Assembly (NCBI GenBank): GCA_902540595.1
Contig: CACBNI010000005.1
Location: forward strand, 69,716 to 104,509
From: an uncultured Pelagibacteraceae bacterium
GTDB taxonomy: Bacteria; Pseudomonadota; Alphaproteobacteria; Pelagibacterales; Pelagibacteraceae
Direction of reading: 5' to 3'
Length of the DNA stretch: 34,794 nt
A model generated the notes under the pieces. It ran no database searches. It was not told the DNA's origin and was given only the letters and a program-made list of their open reading frames with translations. This document shows positions 16,745 to 26,689 of the stretch, piece after piece (position 1 is the first letter of the stretch; each line of letters begins with the position of its first letter). A program made the position numbers and the translations under genes.

Positions 16745-18201
16745 TGTCTGATATTACAAAACAATCACTTTCAGAATTAATTAAAAATATTAAAGATAAA
16801 AAACTTTCATCCACTGAAGTTACAAAAGCATTTGTAGAAAGGTCTGAAAAATCTAAAGAGTTAAATGCGTATGTAACTGAAGACTTTTCAGCTGCAATTG
16901 ATAAAGCTAAAAAGTTCGATGAAAACCCCAATCTAGATTTAAAATTACCTGGTATACCAATGGCTGTTAAAGATCTATTTTGTACAAAAAATGTTAAAAC
17001 TACTGCAGGGAGTAAAATTTTAAATAATTTCACTCCAACTTATGAGTCTACAGTTACTCAAAATATTTGGAATGAGGGGGCTATTCTTCTTGGAAAATTA
17101 AATTGTGACGAGTTTGCTATGGGATCTTCTAATGAGACAAGTTTTTTTGGTTCTGTGCAGAACCCAATTGACAAAGATTTAGTTCCTGGTGGATCCTCAG
17201 GTGGCTCATCTTCAGCTGTTGCAGCACAATTAACACCAATTACAATAGGAACAGATACTGGTGGTTCAATTAGACAACCTGCATCCTTCACAGGTATTGT
17301 TGGTTTAAAACCAACTTATGGAAGTTGTTCAAGATACGGAATTGTAGCATTTGCATCTTCTTTAGATCAAGCAGGACCGATGGCTCAAAATGTAAGAGAT
17401 TGTGCTTTATTACACGAGGTCATTAGTTCTTATGACGAAAAAGATTCTACCTCAATAGATTTTAAGCGAAACAATTATTTTAAGGAATTAACTAATAATA
17501 TTAAAGGAAAAAAAATAGGAATTCCTAAAGAGTATAGAGTTGATGGGATGCCCAAGGAAATAGAAGATCTTTGGAAGAAAGGTATTGATTATGTAAAAGA
17601 TTGTGGTGCAGAAATTATAGATATTTCACTACCCCACACCAATTATGCTTTACCCACTTATTATATTGTAGCTCCCGCAGAAGCTTCATCTAATCTTGCG
17701 CGATACGATGGTGTTAAATATGGATTTAGAGCTGATGGAGAAAATTTGATCGATATGTATGAGAAAACTAGATCTGAAGGCTTTGGTGCAGAAGTTCAAA
17801 GAAGAATAATGATTGGGACTTATGTTTTATCCTCAGGATATTATGATGCATATTATCTTAAGGCTCAAAAAGTAAGAAAGCTTATTAAAAATGATTTTGA
17901 CGAAGCTTATAAAAAAGTTGATGCTATATTAACTCCATCAACTCCAAGTTCAGCGTTTAAAATTGGCGAAAAGACAAATGATCCTGTTTCAATGTATTTA
18001 AATGATATTTTTACAGTTCCTGTAAATTTAGCAGGTTTGCCTGGAATTTCGATACCCGCTGGTCATGATGCAAAGGGTTATCCTTTAGGACTACAAATAA
18101 TTGGAAAAGCATTTGATGAACAAAATTTATTAAATATCGCATATGCAATGGAAGAAAAAATTAATTTTAAAAATAAAATTACTGATTGGTGGATAAAATG
18201 A
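16744..18201 (+). CDS. gatA: Asp/Glu-tRNA amidotransferase subunit A
   Basis: Amidase subunit that releases ammonia from glutamine for transfer to the mischarged tRNA. The Ser-cisSer-Lys triad of the amidase signature family is intact: Lys76 in AVKDLF, Ser151 in [10 protein letters not shown] and Ser175 in [13 protein letters not shown]; spacing equals the characterised enzymes. Length 485 is normal. Overlaps gatC by one base and gatB by four, so the three subunits are made from one transcript by coupled translation. Confidence 0.97.
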   Translation: MSDITKQSLSELIKNIKDKKLSSTEVTKAFVERSEKSKELNAYVTEDFSAAIDKAKKFDENPNLDLKLPGIPMAVKDLFCTKNVKTTAGSKILNNFTPTYESTVTQNIWNEGAILLGKLNCDEFAMGSSNETSFFGSVQNPIDKDLVPGGSSGGSSSAVAAQLTPITIGTDTGGSIRQPASFTGIVGLKPTYGSCSRYGIVAFASSLDQAGPMAQNVRDCALLHEVISSYDEKDSTSIDFKRNNYFKELTNNIKGKKIGIPKEYRVDGMPKEIEDLWKKGIDYVKDCGAEIIDISLPHTNYALPTYYIVAPAEASSNLARYDGVKYGFRADGENLIDMYEKTRSEGFGAEVQRRIMIGTYVLSSGYYDAYYLKAQKVRKLIKNDFDEAYKKVDAILTPSTPSSAFKIGEKTNDPVSMYLNDIFTVPVNLAGLPGISIPAGHDAKGYPLGLQIIGKAFDEQNLLNIAYAMEEKINFKNKITDWWIK

Positions 18202-19661
18202 GTAAAGATAAATCAGAGTATCTAATCAATAGAAAAGATAATCAATATGAAGTTGTAATAGGCTTAGAGGTTCATGCTCAAGTTACTTCTGAATCAAAGC
18301 TATTTTCAACATCATCAACTAAATTTGGTGCAGAACCCAATACCCAGGTAAGTTTAGTAGATGCTGCTTTGCCAGGTATGTTGCCAGTTATAAATGAATA
18401 TTGTGTAAAACAGGCAATAAAAACTGGTATAGGACTAAAAGCCAAAATAAATAAACGATCTGTTTTTGATAGAAAAAATTATTTTTATGCAGATCTACCC
18501 CAAGGATATCAAATATCTCAATTTAAAGATCCAATTGTAGGTGAGGGGAAGGTTATTTTGGATATGCCAGATGGTCAAAAAGAGGTTGGTATTGAAAGAT
18601 TACACTTAGAACAAGACGCTGGTAAAAGCATACATGATTTAGACCCAAAAAATACATTTGTTGATCTGAATAGATCAGGCGTTGCCTTAATGGAAATTGT
18701 TAGTAAACCAGATTTAAGATCACCAGATGAAGTAAATGCTTATGTAAAAAAATTAAGATCAATAATGAGATACCTTGGAACGTGTGACGGGAATATGCAA
18801 GAGGGTTCATTAAGAGCTGATGTCAATGTTTCTGTTAGAAAAAAAGGATCTAAAGAATTTGGAACTAGATGTGAAATTAAAAATGTCAACTCAATAAAAT
18901 TTATGCAAATGGCTATTGAATACGAAGCTAATAGACAAGTAGATCTTATTGAAGATGGTCAATCTATTGATCAAGAGACGAGACTTTTTGATACCAAAAA
19001 AAATGAGACAAGATCAATGCGATCAAAAGAAGATGCACATGACTATAGATATTTTCCTGATCCAGATCTTTTACCTCTAGAGGTTTCAGAAGATTTTATA
19101 GAAAAGTTAAAATTAGAAATTCCAGAGCTACCTGATGAAAAGAAAAAAAGATTTATTGAAAAATTCAAACTATCTCCTTATGAGGCAACCATTTTAGTTT
19201 CAGACAATGAAACCTCTAATTATTTTGAAAATGTAATTAAAAAATCAGATGTGAAACTTGCTACTAACTGGATAATTGGTGAGCTGTTTGCTGCTTTAAA
19301 TGAAAAGAATCTAGAAATCACTCAAAGCCCAATAAGTGCAGGTAATTTATCAAAATTAATAAATTTAATTAAAGATGGAACTATTTCTGGGAAAATAGCT
19401 AAAACTGTTTTTGAACACATGATGGAGGGCGACAAAGACCCAAAAAAAATAGTCGAAGAAAAAGGATTAAAACAAGAAAGTGATCCCAAAGCTCTAGAAG
19501 CACTAATTGATAAAGTTATTGATGATAACCGAGAAAAAGCCACTGAATTCAAATCAGGTAAAGTAAAATTATTTGGTTTTTTTGTTGGACAAGTAATGAA
19601 AGTATCAGCTGGAAAAGCCAACCCTCAATTAGTAAATGAGATTTTAAAGAAAAAACTTTAA
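18198..19661 (+). CDS. gatB: Asp/Glu-tRNA amidotransferase subunit B
   Basis: tRNA-binding and kinase subunit: it phosphorylates the misacylated carboxylate and transfers ammonia from GatA. The catalytic cradle starts with IGLEVHAQ and continues through [21 protein letters not shown] (split here as [10 protein letters not shown] and GYQISQ), [23 protein letters not shown] and the [20 protein letters not shown] region. The C-terminal helical YqeY-like tail contains KVFxxM-type repeats and ends [20 protein letters not shown] use the ATG at 18198, overlapping the gatA TGA as ATGA, giving 487 residues; an upstream in-frame TTG at 18186 is less likely. Confidence 0.96.
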   Translation: MSKDKSEYLINRKDNQYEVVIGLEVHAQVTSESKLFSTSSTKFGAEPNTQVSLVDAALPGMLPVINEYCVKQAIKTGIGLKAKINKRSVFDRKNYFYADLPQGYQISQFKDPIVGEGKVILDMPDGQKEVGIERLHLEQDAGKSIHDLDPKNTFVDLNRSGVALMEIVSKPDLRSPDEVNAYVKKLRSIMRYLGTCDGNMQEGSLRADVNVSVRKKGSKEFGTRCEIKNVNSIKFMQMAIEYEANRQVDLIEDGQSIDQETRLFDTKKNETRSMRSKEDAHDYRYFPDPDLLPLEVSEDFIEKLKLEIPELPDEKKKRFIEKFKLSPYEATILVSDNETSNYFENVIKKSDVKLATNWIIGELFAALNEKNLEITQSPISAGNLSKLINLIKDGTISGKIAKTVFEHMMEGDKDPKKIVEEKGLKQESDPKALEALIDKVIDDNREKATEFKSGKVKLFGFFVGQVMKVSAGKANPQLVNEILKKKL

Positions 19662-19666
19662 AGTTT
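19653..19666. repeat. Perfect 14-base palindrome at the gatB/O-methyltransferase junction
   Basis: AAACTTTAAAGTTT reads the same on both strands. It contains the gatB stop (19659-19661) and ends one base before the ATG at 19667. It could fold as a 5-bp stem with a 4-base loop, or be a protein-binding dyad, or be chance in AT-rich DNA. Confidence 0.3.
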
Positions 19667-20314
19667 ATGGGTTCAGACCTTAATATTACTCAACAGCTGC
19701 AAGATTATATTTTAGAACATGGACATGATCTTCACCCAGTCCAAAAAGAAATAATTGAGTATAATACATCACTTGGTGACATAAAAAGAATGCAGATATC
19801 AATATCGCAAACTCAGTTACTTCATCTAATTATTAAAGTTTCTAACATAAAAAAAGTATTAGAAATTGGAACATTTACAGGTTTAAGTACTTTATCTATG
19901 TCACTAGCATTACCTGATGATGGTAAAATAATTGCATTAGATAAAAATGAGCAAACAAATAAAGTTGCTATTAATTTTTTTAAAAAAGCAAAACAAGATC
20001 ATAAAATTACAACTTTAATTAAACCAGCTCTAGAGAGTTTAGACGAAATTAAAGAAAAATTTGAACTCATATTCATAGATGCTGATAAAGGAAACTATAA
20101 AGAATACTACGAAAGATCATTGAGTTTGATTGAAACAAAAGGTTTAATTATAATTGATAATGTCCTTTGGTATGGAGAAGTGGCAAAGAAAAACGAACAT
20201 GACAAAATTACTAAGACCATTAAAAACTTTAACGAATTTGTCTCTAAAGATAAAAGAGTAGAGAAAACCATAATTCCTCTAGGGGATGGAATGACTATAT
20301 GTAGGAAATTGTAA
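19667..20314 (+). CDS. Class I SAM-dependent O-methyltransferase; possible tRNA 5-hydroxyuridine methyltransferase (TrmR-like)
   Basis: Methyltransf_3 family protein of 215 residues, the family of caffeoyl-CoA/catechol O-methyltransferases and of Bacillus subtilis TrmR (YrrM). SAM motif I is EIGTFTG (66-72) with the acidic ALDKNE strand after it. The divalent-metal residues expected in cation-dependent members are present: Asp138 in FIDADKGNY and Asp164-Asn165 in IIIDNVLW. The C-terminus IIPLGDGMTICRK is typical. General annotation would stop at O-methyltransferase. The one-base overlap (TAATG) with trhO, whose product hydroxylates tRNA uridine 34, makes methylation of 5-hydroxyuridine to 5-methoxyuridine an attractive function by inference. 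Small-molecule catechol methylation remains possible. Confidence 0.85.
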   Translation: MGSDLNITQQLQDYILEHGHDLHPVQKEIIEYNTSLGDIKRMQISISQTQLLHLIIKVSNIKKVLEIGTFTGLSTLSMSLALPDDGKIIALDKNEQTNKVAINFFKKAKQDHKITTLIKPALESLDEIKEKFELIFIDADKGNYKEYYERSLSLIETKGLIIIDNVLWYGEVAKKNEHDKITKTIKNFNEFVSKDKRVEKTIIPLGDGMTICRKL

Positions 20315-21219
20315 TGTATGAAGTATTTGGTTTCTATAGGTTTTTAAATATTCAATATTTAAAAAAAAATAAGAGATTGATAAATGAAGTTTTAATAAAA
20401 AATAATATTCGAGGAACAGTAATAATTTCAAAAGAAGGTGTAAATGGTACTATATCTGGTAAAGGACTAGATATTAAAACTACTATTGATAAATTAAAAA
20501 AACTTTTAAAATTTAAAGATTTCAATAGTTTTAATAAATCAAAAAGTTTGTTTCAACCGTTTCATAAACCCAAAGTAAAAATTAAGACTGAAGTTGTTCC
20601 TATGAACTTAAAACTTAGTCAAATGATCAAAAAAAAAGACAGTCATGTTGAACCAAATAAATGGAATAAATTAATAAGAAATAAAAAAACACTTGTTATT
20701 GATGCTAGAAAACCATTTGAATACGATGTTGGTACTTTTGAAGGTTCTACGAATCCAAATATTGATAATTTTAGGGATTTTCCAAAATATTTAAAAAATC
20801 TTAAAAAAAATCAACCTATAGCAATGTTTTGTACTGGTGGAATTCGTTGTGAAAAAGCTTCAGTTTATCTAGAAAAAAAAGGTTTTAGTAATGTGTATCA
20901 ATTAAAAGGCGGTATTTTAAATTATTTAAAAAAGACAAATCAAAAAAGAAGTTTATGGAAAGGTGAATGTTTTGTTTTTGATAACAGAGTTAGTTTAAAA
21001 CATGGTCTAAAATCTGGTTCTTATTCAATTTGTAGTGGTTGCAGAAAACCAATTTCTCCAAAAATTAAAAATTCAAAAAAATATGAAGAAGGCGTTTCCT
21101 GTCCAAATTGTCACGATAAATTAACAGATCAACAAAAAACAAGATTTAGAATGAGACAAAAGCAAATTAACCTTGCTAAAAAAGTTGGAAAAAGACATAT
21201 CTTCCAAAAAGAATATTAA
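20314..21219 (+). CDS. trhO: Rhodanese-family tRNA uridine(34) hydroxylase
   Basis: TrhO (YceA) uses molecular oxygen to form 5-hydroxyuridine at the wobble position of tRNAs. The 301-residue protein has the N-terminal acylphosphatase-like domain (about 1-95, with GTVIISKEGVNGTISG), the rhodanese domain (about 115-210) with VIDARKPFEYDVGTFEG and the active-site loop C173-TGGIR-C179-EKA, and a C-terminal cysteine-rich part with CSGC and CPNCH that probably binds zinc. Length is slightly below E. coli TrhO. It overlaps the preceding O-methyltransferase gene by one base. Neither cmoA nor cmoB, the enzymes that follow TrhO in enterobacteria, is in the window. Confidence 0.94.
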   Translation: MYEVFGFYRFLNIQYLKKNKRLINEVLIKNNIRGTVIISKEGVNGTISGKGLDIKTTIDKLKKLLKFKDFNSFNKSKSLFQPFHKPKVKIKTEVVPMNLKLSQMIKKKDSHVEPNKWNKLIRNKKTLVIDARKPFEYDVGTFEGSTNPNIDNFRDFPKYLKNLKKNQPIAMFCTGGIRCEKASVYLEKKGFSNVYQLKGGILNYLKKTNQKRSLWKGECFVFDNRVSLKHGLKSGSYSICSGCRKPISPKIKNSKKYEEGVSCPNCHDKLTDQQKTRFRMRQKQINLAKKVGKRHIFQKEY

Positions 21220-21234
21220 TAAAGCCTTTATTAA
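21216..21234 (+). terminator. Weak A/T hairpin after trhO
   Basis: TTAATAAAG (21216-21224) and CTTTATTAA (21226-21234) are inverted repeats around one C, able to form an 8-bp stem with a 3-base loop. It starts at the trhO stop and ends just before the MATE gene ATG at 21239. No T-run follows, so it is at most an attenuator or processing signal. Confidence 0.25.
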
Positions 21235-21238
21235 ATAG

Positions 21239-22576
21239 ATGAATTTATTAAAAGACGAAGTTTCAGTTTTAGTAAGAAAGCTTGCTATACCAGCTAGTAT
21301 AGGAACACTTTTTCAAACTTTATATACAATTGTAGATACATTTTATGCTGGCAAAATATCCCCAGAAGCATTGTCAGCTTTAAGTAAATCTTTTCCAATT
21401 TATTTTATTATAATTGCAACTTCAATAGGGGTAACTGTAGCTGGTACATCTTTAATTGGAAGCAGTATAGGAGAAAAAAATGAAAAAAATGTTTTAAGTT
21501 ATTTTGGAAACGTAATTATTTATGCTGTTATAATTTCGTTTATTGTCTCATTGCTCGGTTTTACTTTTGGAGAAAAAGTATTTTTATCAATGAATTCCTC
21601 AAATGAGGTCACCGGTCTTGGTCTTAAATATATTAATGTAATTTTTTTAGGTACAATTTTATTTATATTAGTTGTAGCGTTAAATTCATTTTTACACGCT
21701 GAAGGAGATACTGTCACTTATCGAAACGCACTTATTTTTTCTTTTTTCCTAAACATTATTTTAAATCCTGTATTTATTTTTGGATTTTTATTTATTCCAG
21801 CATTGGGGATAACAGGAATTGGAGTAGCAACTCTAATTGCTCAATTTGTTTCCTTTCTGATTGTACTTAGAAAAATATTAATTAACAATAGAATAAAGAA
21901 GATAACTTTTGAATATTTTAAAGTAAAATATTTTTTCTTGAAAAATATTTTTTTTCAATCAATGCCAATAACAGTTGCTATTTTAGGGTACTCTGTTGCA
22001 GCAGCTATTGTTTTTACTTACGTTGGTTTTTCAAGTGAATATGCAGTAGCAGGTTATGGATCAGCTACAAGAATTGAACAAGTTGTACTACTTCCCATTC
22101 TAGGAATAAATACAGCAATTATTTCTATAATTGCTCAAAATATTGGCGCAAAACAATATAAACGTGTTGAACAATCTTATTTTACATCTGTTAGATATGG
22201 TTTGTACTTAATGTTATTTTCAGGAGCGATTGTATATTTAACTGCCGATATTATACCTAGATTCTTTTCATCTAATTCTGACGTGATTGCATATGGCTCG
22301 ATGTATTTAAAAATATCTGCTTTTATTTTACCAGCATATCCAATTTTCTTTTTGTCAAATGGTTTATTTATGGCTTTAAAAAAATCTGAAAAAGCAATGT
22401 TAAATAACATTATAAGAAACGTAATAGTGCCTATTTTATCATTTTATATTGCTAGATATATTAATGCAGATTTTAAAACTTTTTTTTATATATGGGCTAT
22501 TTTTCAATGGTCTATATCAATTATTTTATTTTTTTATGTTAAATATTATATAAAAAATAAATTAGCGAGCACATAG
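21239..22576 (+). CDS. MATE family efflux transporter
   Basis: Inner-membrane multidrug/toxin extrusion antiporter of the NorM/DinF superfamily. The 445-residue protein shows twelve hydrophobic segments in two halves. The first half opens with the typical LAIPASIGTLFQTLYTIVDT followed by FYAGKISPEALSAL; the second repeats the pattern near SMPITVAILG and ends GYGSATRIEQVVLLPILG, a common MATE feature. Coupling ion (Na+ or H+) and substrate cannot be told. It lies 19 bases after trhO and 17 before the nuclease gene, so it may share their transcript without sharing their job. Confidence 0.9.
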   Translation: MNLLKDEVSVLVRKLAIPASIGTLFQTLYTIVDTFYAGKISPEALSALSKSFPIYFIIIATSIGVTVAGTSLIGSSIGEKNEKNVLSYFGNVIIYAVIISFIVSLLGFTFGEKVFLSMNSSNEVTGLGLKYINVIFLGTILFILVVALNSFLHAEGDTVTYRNALIFSFFLNIILNPVFIFGFLFIPALGITGIGVATLIAQFVSFLIVLRKILINNRIKKITFEYFKVKYFFLKNIFFQSMPITVAILGYSVAAAIVFTYVGFSSEYAVAGYGSATRIEQVVLLPILGINTAIISIIAQNIGAKQYKRVEQSYFTSVRYGLYLMLFSGAIVYLTADIIPRFFSSNSDVIAYGSMYLKISAFILPAYPIFFLSNGLFMALKKSEKAMLNNIIRNVIVPILSFYIARYINADFKTFFYIWAIFQWSISIILFFYVKYYIKNKLAST

Positions 22577-22593
22577 TTTATTTAAATTTTAAG

Positions 22594-23121
22594 ATGTTTT
22601 TTACTAAAAAAAAAGTTTTTATAATGATTATAATTTGTTTTATTATTTTTATATTTACATACGAAGATGTAAAATCAGAAGAAATAAAAGAGATTAGTGG
22701 ATTTGCAAAAATTATTGATGGAGATACAATTAAAATAAACTCTAAAAAAATAAGGTTACATGGGATAGATGCCCCAGAAAAAAAACAAACATGTAAGAAA
22801 CCCTACCTAACAATTGGTATTTTTTCTTTCACCAAGAACTACTTATGTGGACAAGTTTCTACTAATAAACCAACTAAAAAAATAAATAATCAGATTATAA
22901 AATGCAAGATAAAGGATGTTGATAGATATAGTAGGCTTATTGGAGAATGTTATAAAAGAAATCAAAATCTAAACTCTTGGCTGGTTGCCAATGGTTATGC
23001 AGTTGCTTATAGAAAATATTCTAAAAAATATGTTTCTGATGAAATCAGTGCAAAGAATGAAAAACTAGGAATCTGGCAGGGTAAATTTGAAATGCCTTGG
23101 AATTTTAGAAAAAAAAATTAA
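22594..23121 (+). CDS. Exported thermonuclease (SNase) family protein
   Basis: Staphylococcal-nuclease-like protein of 175 residues. Residues 8-22 form a hydrophobic signal peptide or anchor after a lysine-rich start. The fold motifs follow: IIDGDTIKI (Asp42, Asp44), IRLHGIDAPE with catalytic Arg54 and Glu62, and DRYSRLIGE with Arg114, so the three catalytic residues of SNase are all present. LVANGYAVAY and the C-terminal GIWQGKFEMPW are typical of the bacterial YncB/ParB-like group. Likely degrades nucleic acid outside the inner membrane, possibly to scavenge phosphate and nucleotides (inference). The gene ends two bases from the convergent soxG stop. Confidence 0.88.
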   Translation: MFFTKKKVFIMIIICFIIFIFTYEDVKSEEIKEISGFAKIIDGDTIKINSKKIRLHGIDAPEKKQTCKKPYLTIGIFSFTKNYLCGQVSTNKPTKKINNQIIKCKIKDVDRYSRLIGECYKRNQNLNSWLVANGYAVAYRKYSKKYVSDEISAKNEKLGIWQGKFEMPWNFRKKN

Positions 23122-23123
23122 AT

Positions 23124-23687
23124 TTATAATCTTGAGGCACAGTCTTTAATCCAGGACCAAAGGTGTTTAGCAAAAGATCTTCTTACAAATAAATTTACAA
23201 TTTCATCTCCCTTATTGTGAACTATAACATCTATGTGGTTCAAAATGGTTTGTGCAGATGATCCTTTTTTATCTTTAAATTCATTAAAATTAAATGGACT
23301 TCCAGCTGAAAATATTTCGTAAATATTTTTCCCTTTAATTTCTAATTGAACAAATTGATCAGTAACATCAATTACGGCACCTAAGTTTTTTTTTGAAATA
23401 TCATTAAAGAGCAATTCATTTAACTGATATTCGTTTGTATCTTTTTTTACTAAATCGTTAGTTATTATCATCCATTCATCAGGACTAAGCCAAATTGCTG
23501 TTAATTTATCACTTATTGTTGAGGTATTAGCTTCTGTTGGAAGAAGTAGATTTAGATTTTTTCCTATATTTGTTAAAAATTCTCTTTTTTTACCTCTTAA
23601 ATTCAATTTCATTGTAGGTGAAATTTCTTTTACAACTACACCGTTGTAATTAATTTCTCCATTTGTAGCTGTTTTATAATTTAGCAT
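23124..23687 (-). CDS. soxG: Sarcosine oxidase gamma subunit
   Basis: Smallest-but-one subunit of heterotetrameric sarcosine oxidase, 187 residues, with a T-protein/GcvT-like fold. Visible features: LNLRGKKREFLTNIGKNL, WLSPDEWMI (the family LGPDEWLL region), an INxTDQ-type VIDVTDQF stretch, and a C-terminal RSFAKHLWSWIKDCA. Its role in the complex is structural. The start overlaps the end of soxA by 14 bases, so it is co-translated as the last gene of soxBDAG. Confidence 0.9.
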   Translation of the reverse strand: MLNYKTATNGEINYNGVVVKEISPTMKLNLRGKKREFLTNIGKNLNLLLPTEANTSTISDKLTAIWLSPDEWMIITNDLVKKDTNEYQLNELLFNDISKKNLGAVIDVTDQFVQLEIKGKNIYEIFSAGSPFNFNEFKDKKGSSAQTILNHIDVIVHNKGDEIVNLFVRRSFAKHLWSWIKDCASRL

Positions 23688-26685
23688 TTATACTCTTATT
23701 TTCCTCATCATAAAAAATTGTATTTGAAATTGTGACACCAATATTTTTATTTTCCATAGGAATAAAAAGTTTTTTACCCATCATATTTTTTCCATCCTTA
23801 ACTACTGCTAGTGCAATTGATTTATTAAGATTTGGGCTGAAGTAACTTGATGTTACATGACCAAGCATTTCAATTGGTTTTTGATTTAGTTCAGAAACTA
23901 TTTGTGCACCTTCCTCTAAAACAATATTTGGGTCCTCAGTCAACAAACCTACTAATTGTTTTCTATTTTCTTTCATTGTATCTGATCTATAAAGTGATCT
24001 TTTTCCTATGAAGTCGTATTTTTTCTTGCTTACAATCCAGTCCATTTGAAGATCAATAGGGGTCATGGTTCCATCAGTATCTTGACCTACAATTATAAAA
24101 CCTTTTTCTGCTCTTAATAAATGCATTGTTTCTGTTCCATAGGGAGTGATATCAAATTCTTTTCCAGCCTCTATACATTTTTCCCATACAGCTTCACCAA
24201 AACTTGCTGGAGCATTAATTTCGTAGCTTTGTTCACCTGTAAAACTTATTCTCATTATTCTACATTTAATTTTATCTACAGTAACTTCTTTAAATGACAT
24301 GTGCGGAAAATTTTCATCTGATAAATCTAACTCAGGAATAATTTTATTTAATATCTTTTTACTATTTGGTCCACATAAACTAGCTGTTGCAAAATGATCT
24401 GTAACAGATGTTAAATATACATCTAACTCTGGCCATTCGGTTTGAAGATAATCTTCAAGTTTACTCAAAACATTCGAAGCCCCACCTGTTGTAGTTGTCA
24501 TAATATAATGATTTTCACCTAATCTTGTGGTAACGCCATCATCGAAAACCATACCATCCTCATTAAGCATCAATCCATATCTACATTTACCAATAGCAAG
24601 TTTTGACCAGGCGTTTGTATAAACTCTATTTAAGAATTCAGATGCATCACTTCCTTGGATATCAATTTTACCTAAGGTAGAGGCATCTAATATTCCAGCA
24701 CTTTTCCTTGCAGCTTTACTCTCTCTTTGCACAGCCTGATGCATAGTTTCATCATTGATTGGATAATACCAAGCCCTTTTCCATTGACCTACATTTTCAA
24801 ATTCTGCTTTATTTTTTATATGCCAATCATTCATAGGGGTTCTTCTAAATGTATCAAAAAATTCTCCTACATTTCTTCCAACAATGGTTCCAAATGTCAA
24901 AGGAGTATAGGGGGGTCTAAAAGTTGTTGTACCTAGTTCACCCATTTTTACACCAGCTGTATCGGCAATTATTCCTAAAGCATGCATGTTGCCAAGTTTA
25001 CCTTGGTCGGTACCCATTCCTGTTGTTGTATATCTTTTAACGTGTTCGATTGATCTAAAACCCTCTCTTAATGCTAATTTTATGTCTTTTGCGGTTGCAT
25101 CGTTTTGATAATCAACAAACGGTTTAGTTTTTCCAGTAGGCTTATCAGATGGTAAAAGCCATATATTTCGCTTTGAAGTCTCTTTATCATTTTCTAAACT
25201 AATATCTTCAAAATCAGTTTGACTTATATTTAGAAAATTTTTTAATTTATTACTCAAATTTTTAATTATTTCATCTAGCTCAAAATCACCACTGCAAGAC
25301 CCAACACATATTTGTTCTGAGTTATCAGCCTTAGGGACAAAAATATTGCGATCTTCATCAAAAGTTAGTTTGTTACCAGATTGTGTGTATAGATGCACTG
25401 CAGGCGTCCAACCACCTGCAATACCTAAGCAATCACATGAAATAGAAGTTTTACTTCCGATAACTGACATGCCATCATTTGAAAGTTTCATTATTGATAT
25501 ATCACTCAATCTTTTGTACCCACTAGTATCAACTATTGTATGGGACCAATATATTTTTATGCCTGCTTCATTAACTTTTTTAATTATTTTTGCATTAGAA
25601 TTTTCCCTGATATCAATAATAGCATCAACTTTAATTCCTTTGTTGTGCAAAGATAGAGCACTTTCATAAGCGCTATCATTGTTTGTAAAAAAAATATTTT
25701 TTTTCCCACAAGCAACACCATAAAAATCAATATATTTCTTCACAGCTGAGGAAAGCATAATTCCAGGTCTATCATTGTTGTTAAATACCAATGGTCTTTC
25801 TAGTGCACCAGTTGCTAAGATAACTTTTTTAGCTCTAATTTTAAGAAGTCTTTGTCTAATTTTATTTTTTTTATCTTTTTTTTCCAAATGATCAGTTAAA
25901 TTTTCTCTTGCAAGAAGATAATTATATTGGTGATATGCAGCAACGCTAGTTCTAGTTTTAATTTCAAGATTTTTAATATTTTTTACTTCACTAATTTCTT
26001 TCTTTAACCATTCAGATGAAAATGTATTGTTAATTTTTTTATTTTCATTTGTTTCAAAAATTGTTGATCCACCAAGTTCATTTTTTTCATCTATAAGTAA
26101 CGTTTTGTAATTATTTTTAGCTGCATTCTTTGCTGCTAATATTCCAGATATCCCAGCTCCTACTACTAATACATCACAATGAATATTTCTATGGTCATAT
26201 ATATCGGGATCTCTTTTAGTTGGTGATTTACCTAATCCAGCAGAATGTCTAATGAAGAATTCATATTTCTTCCAAAAACTTTTAGGCCACATAAATGTTT
26301 TATAATAAAAGCCAGCAGGCAAGAAGGGAGCTAGAAAGTTATTTATTCCACCAATATCAAAATTAACACTTGGCCAACAATTTTGGCTGGTTGCCTCTAA
26401 ACCCTCGTAAATTTCTATTTCTGTTGCTCTTGCGTTTGGTTCTGTAATATTTGAATTAGGATTTACTTGAACAATTGCATTCGGTTCCTCTGAACCTGAT
26501 GTCATAATTCCTCGTGGTCGATGATATTTAAAACTTCTACCAATTAAATGAACATTACTTGCAAGTAAAGCAGAGGCCAAGGTATCACCTTTAAAACCAT
26601 AGTATGTTTTTCCATCAAACTTAAATGAAATTCTACTAGTCTCATCTATAAACTCACTTGATTTTACCCGTAGATTTTTGGTCAT
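23674..26685 (-). CDS. soxA: Sarcosine oxidase alpha subunit
   Basis: Large subunit (1003 residues from this start) that binds NAD+ and passes the methyl group to tetrahydrofolate. Domains in order: an N-terminal ferredoxin-like domain without cluster cysteines (about 10-95, with GDTLASALLA and RSFKYHRPRGI), an FAD/NAD(P)-type Rossmann domain (about 165-460, with DVLVVGAGISGILAA and ATGALERPLVF), and a C-terminal aminomethyltransferase (GcvT-like) half (about 590-1000, with LDASTLGKIDIQG and MRISFTGEQSYEI). I choose the ATG at 26685 (MTKNLRVKS), four bases after the soxD stop. A GTG at 26712 would add nine residues overlapping soxD. Complete and intact. Confidence 0.95.
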   Translation of the reverse strand: MTKNLRVKSSEFIDETSRISFKFDGKTYYGFKGDTLASALLASNVHLIGRSFKYHRPRGIMTSGSEEPNAIVQVNPNSNITEPNARATEIEIYEGLEATSQNCWPSVNFDIGGINNFLAPFLPAGFYYKTFMWPKSFWKKYEFFIRHSAGLGKSPTKRDPDIYDHRNIHCDVLVVGAGISGILAAKNAAKNNYKTLLIDEKNELGGSTIFETNENKKINNTFSSEWLKKEISEVKNIKNLEIKTRTSVAAYHQYNYLLARENLTDHLEKKDKKNKIRQRLLKIRAKKVILATGALERPLVFNNNDRPGIMLSSAVKKYIDFYGVACGKKNIFFTNNDSAYESALSLHNKGIKVDAIIDIRENSNAKIIKKVNEAGIKIYWSHTIVDTSGYKRLSDISIMKLSNDGMSVIGSKTSISCDCLGIAGGWTPAVHLYTQSGNKLTFDEDRNIFVPKADNSEQICVGSCSGDFELDEIIKNLSNKLKNFLNISQTDFEDISLENDKETSKRNIWLLPSDKPTGKTKPFVDYQNDATAKDIKLALREGFRSIEHVKRYTTTGMGTDQGKLGNMHALGIIADTAGVKMGELGTTTFRPPYTPLTFGTIVGRNVGEFFDTFRRTPMNDWHIKNKAEFENVGQWKRAWYYPINDETMHQAVQRESKAARKSAGILDASTLGKIDIQGSDASEFLNRVYTNAWSKLAIGKCRYGLMLNEDGMVFDDGVTTRLGENHYIMTTTTGGASNVLSKLEDYLQTEWPELDVYLTSVTDHFATASLCGPNSKKILNKIIPELDLSDENFPHMSFKEVTVDKIKCRIMRISFTGEQSYEINAPASFGEAVWEKCIEAGKEFDITPYGTETMHLLRAEKGFIIVGQDTDGTMTPIDLQMDWIVSKKKYDFIGKRSLYRSDTMKENRKQLVGLLTEDPNIVLEEGAQIVSELNQKPIEMLGHVTSSYFSPNLNKSIALAVVKDGKNMMGKKLFIPMENKNIGVTISNTIFYDEENKSINAKL

Positions 26686-26689
26686 ATTA

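Noticed and set aside
25346..25669. Open frames opposite large genes, such as this 107-codon one within soxA, and others opposite topA and slt
   Set aside because: They lie wholly inside conserved genes, show no recognisable domains, and have compositions expected from the complementary strand of AT-rich coding DNA.
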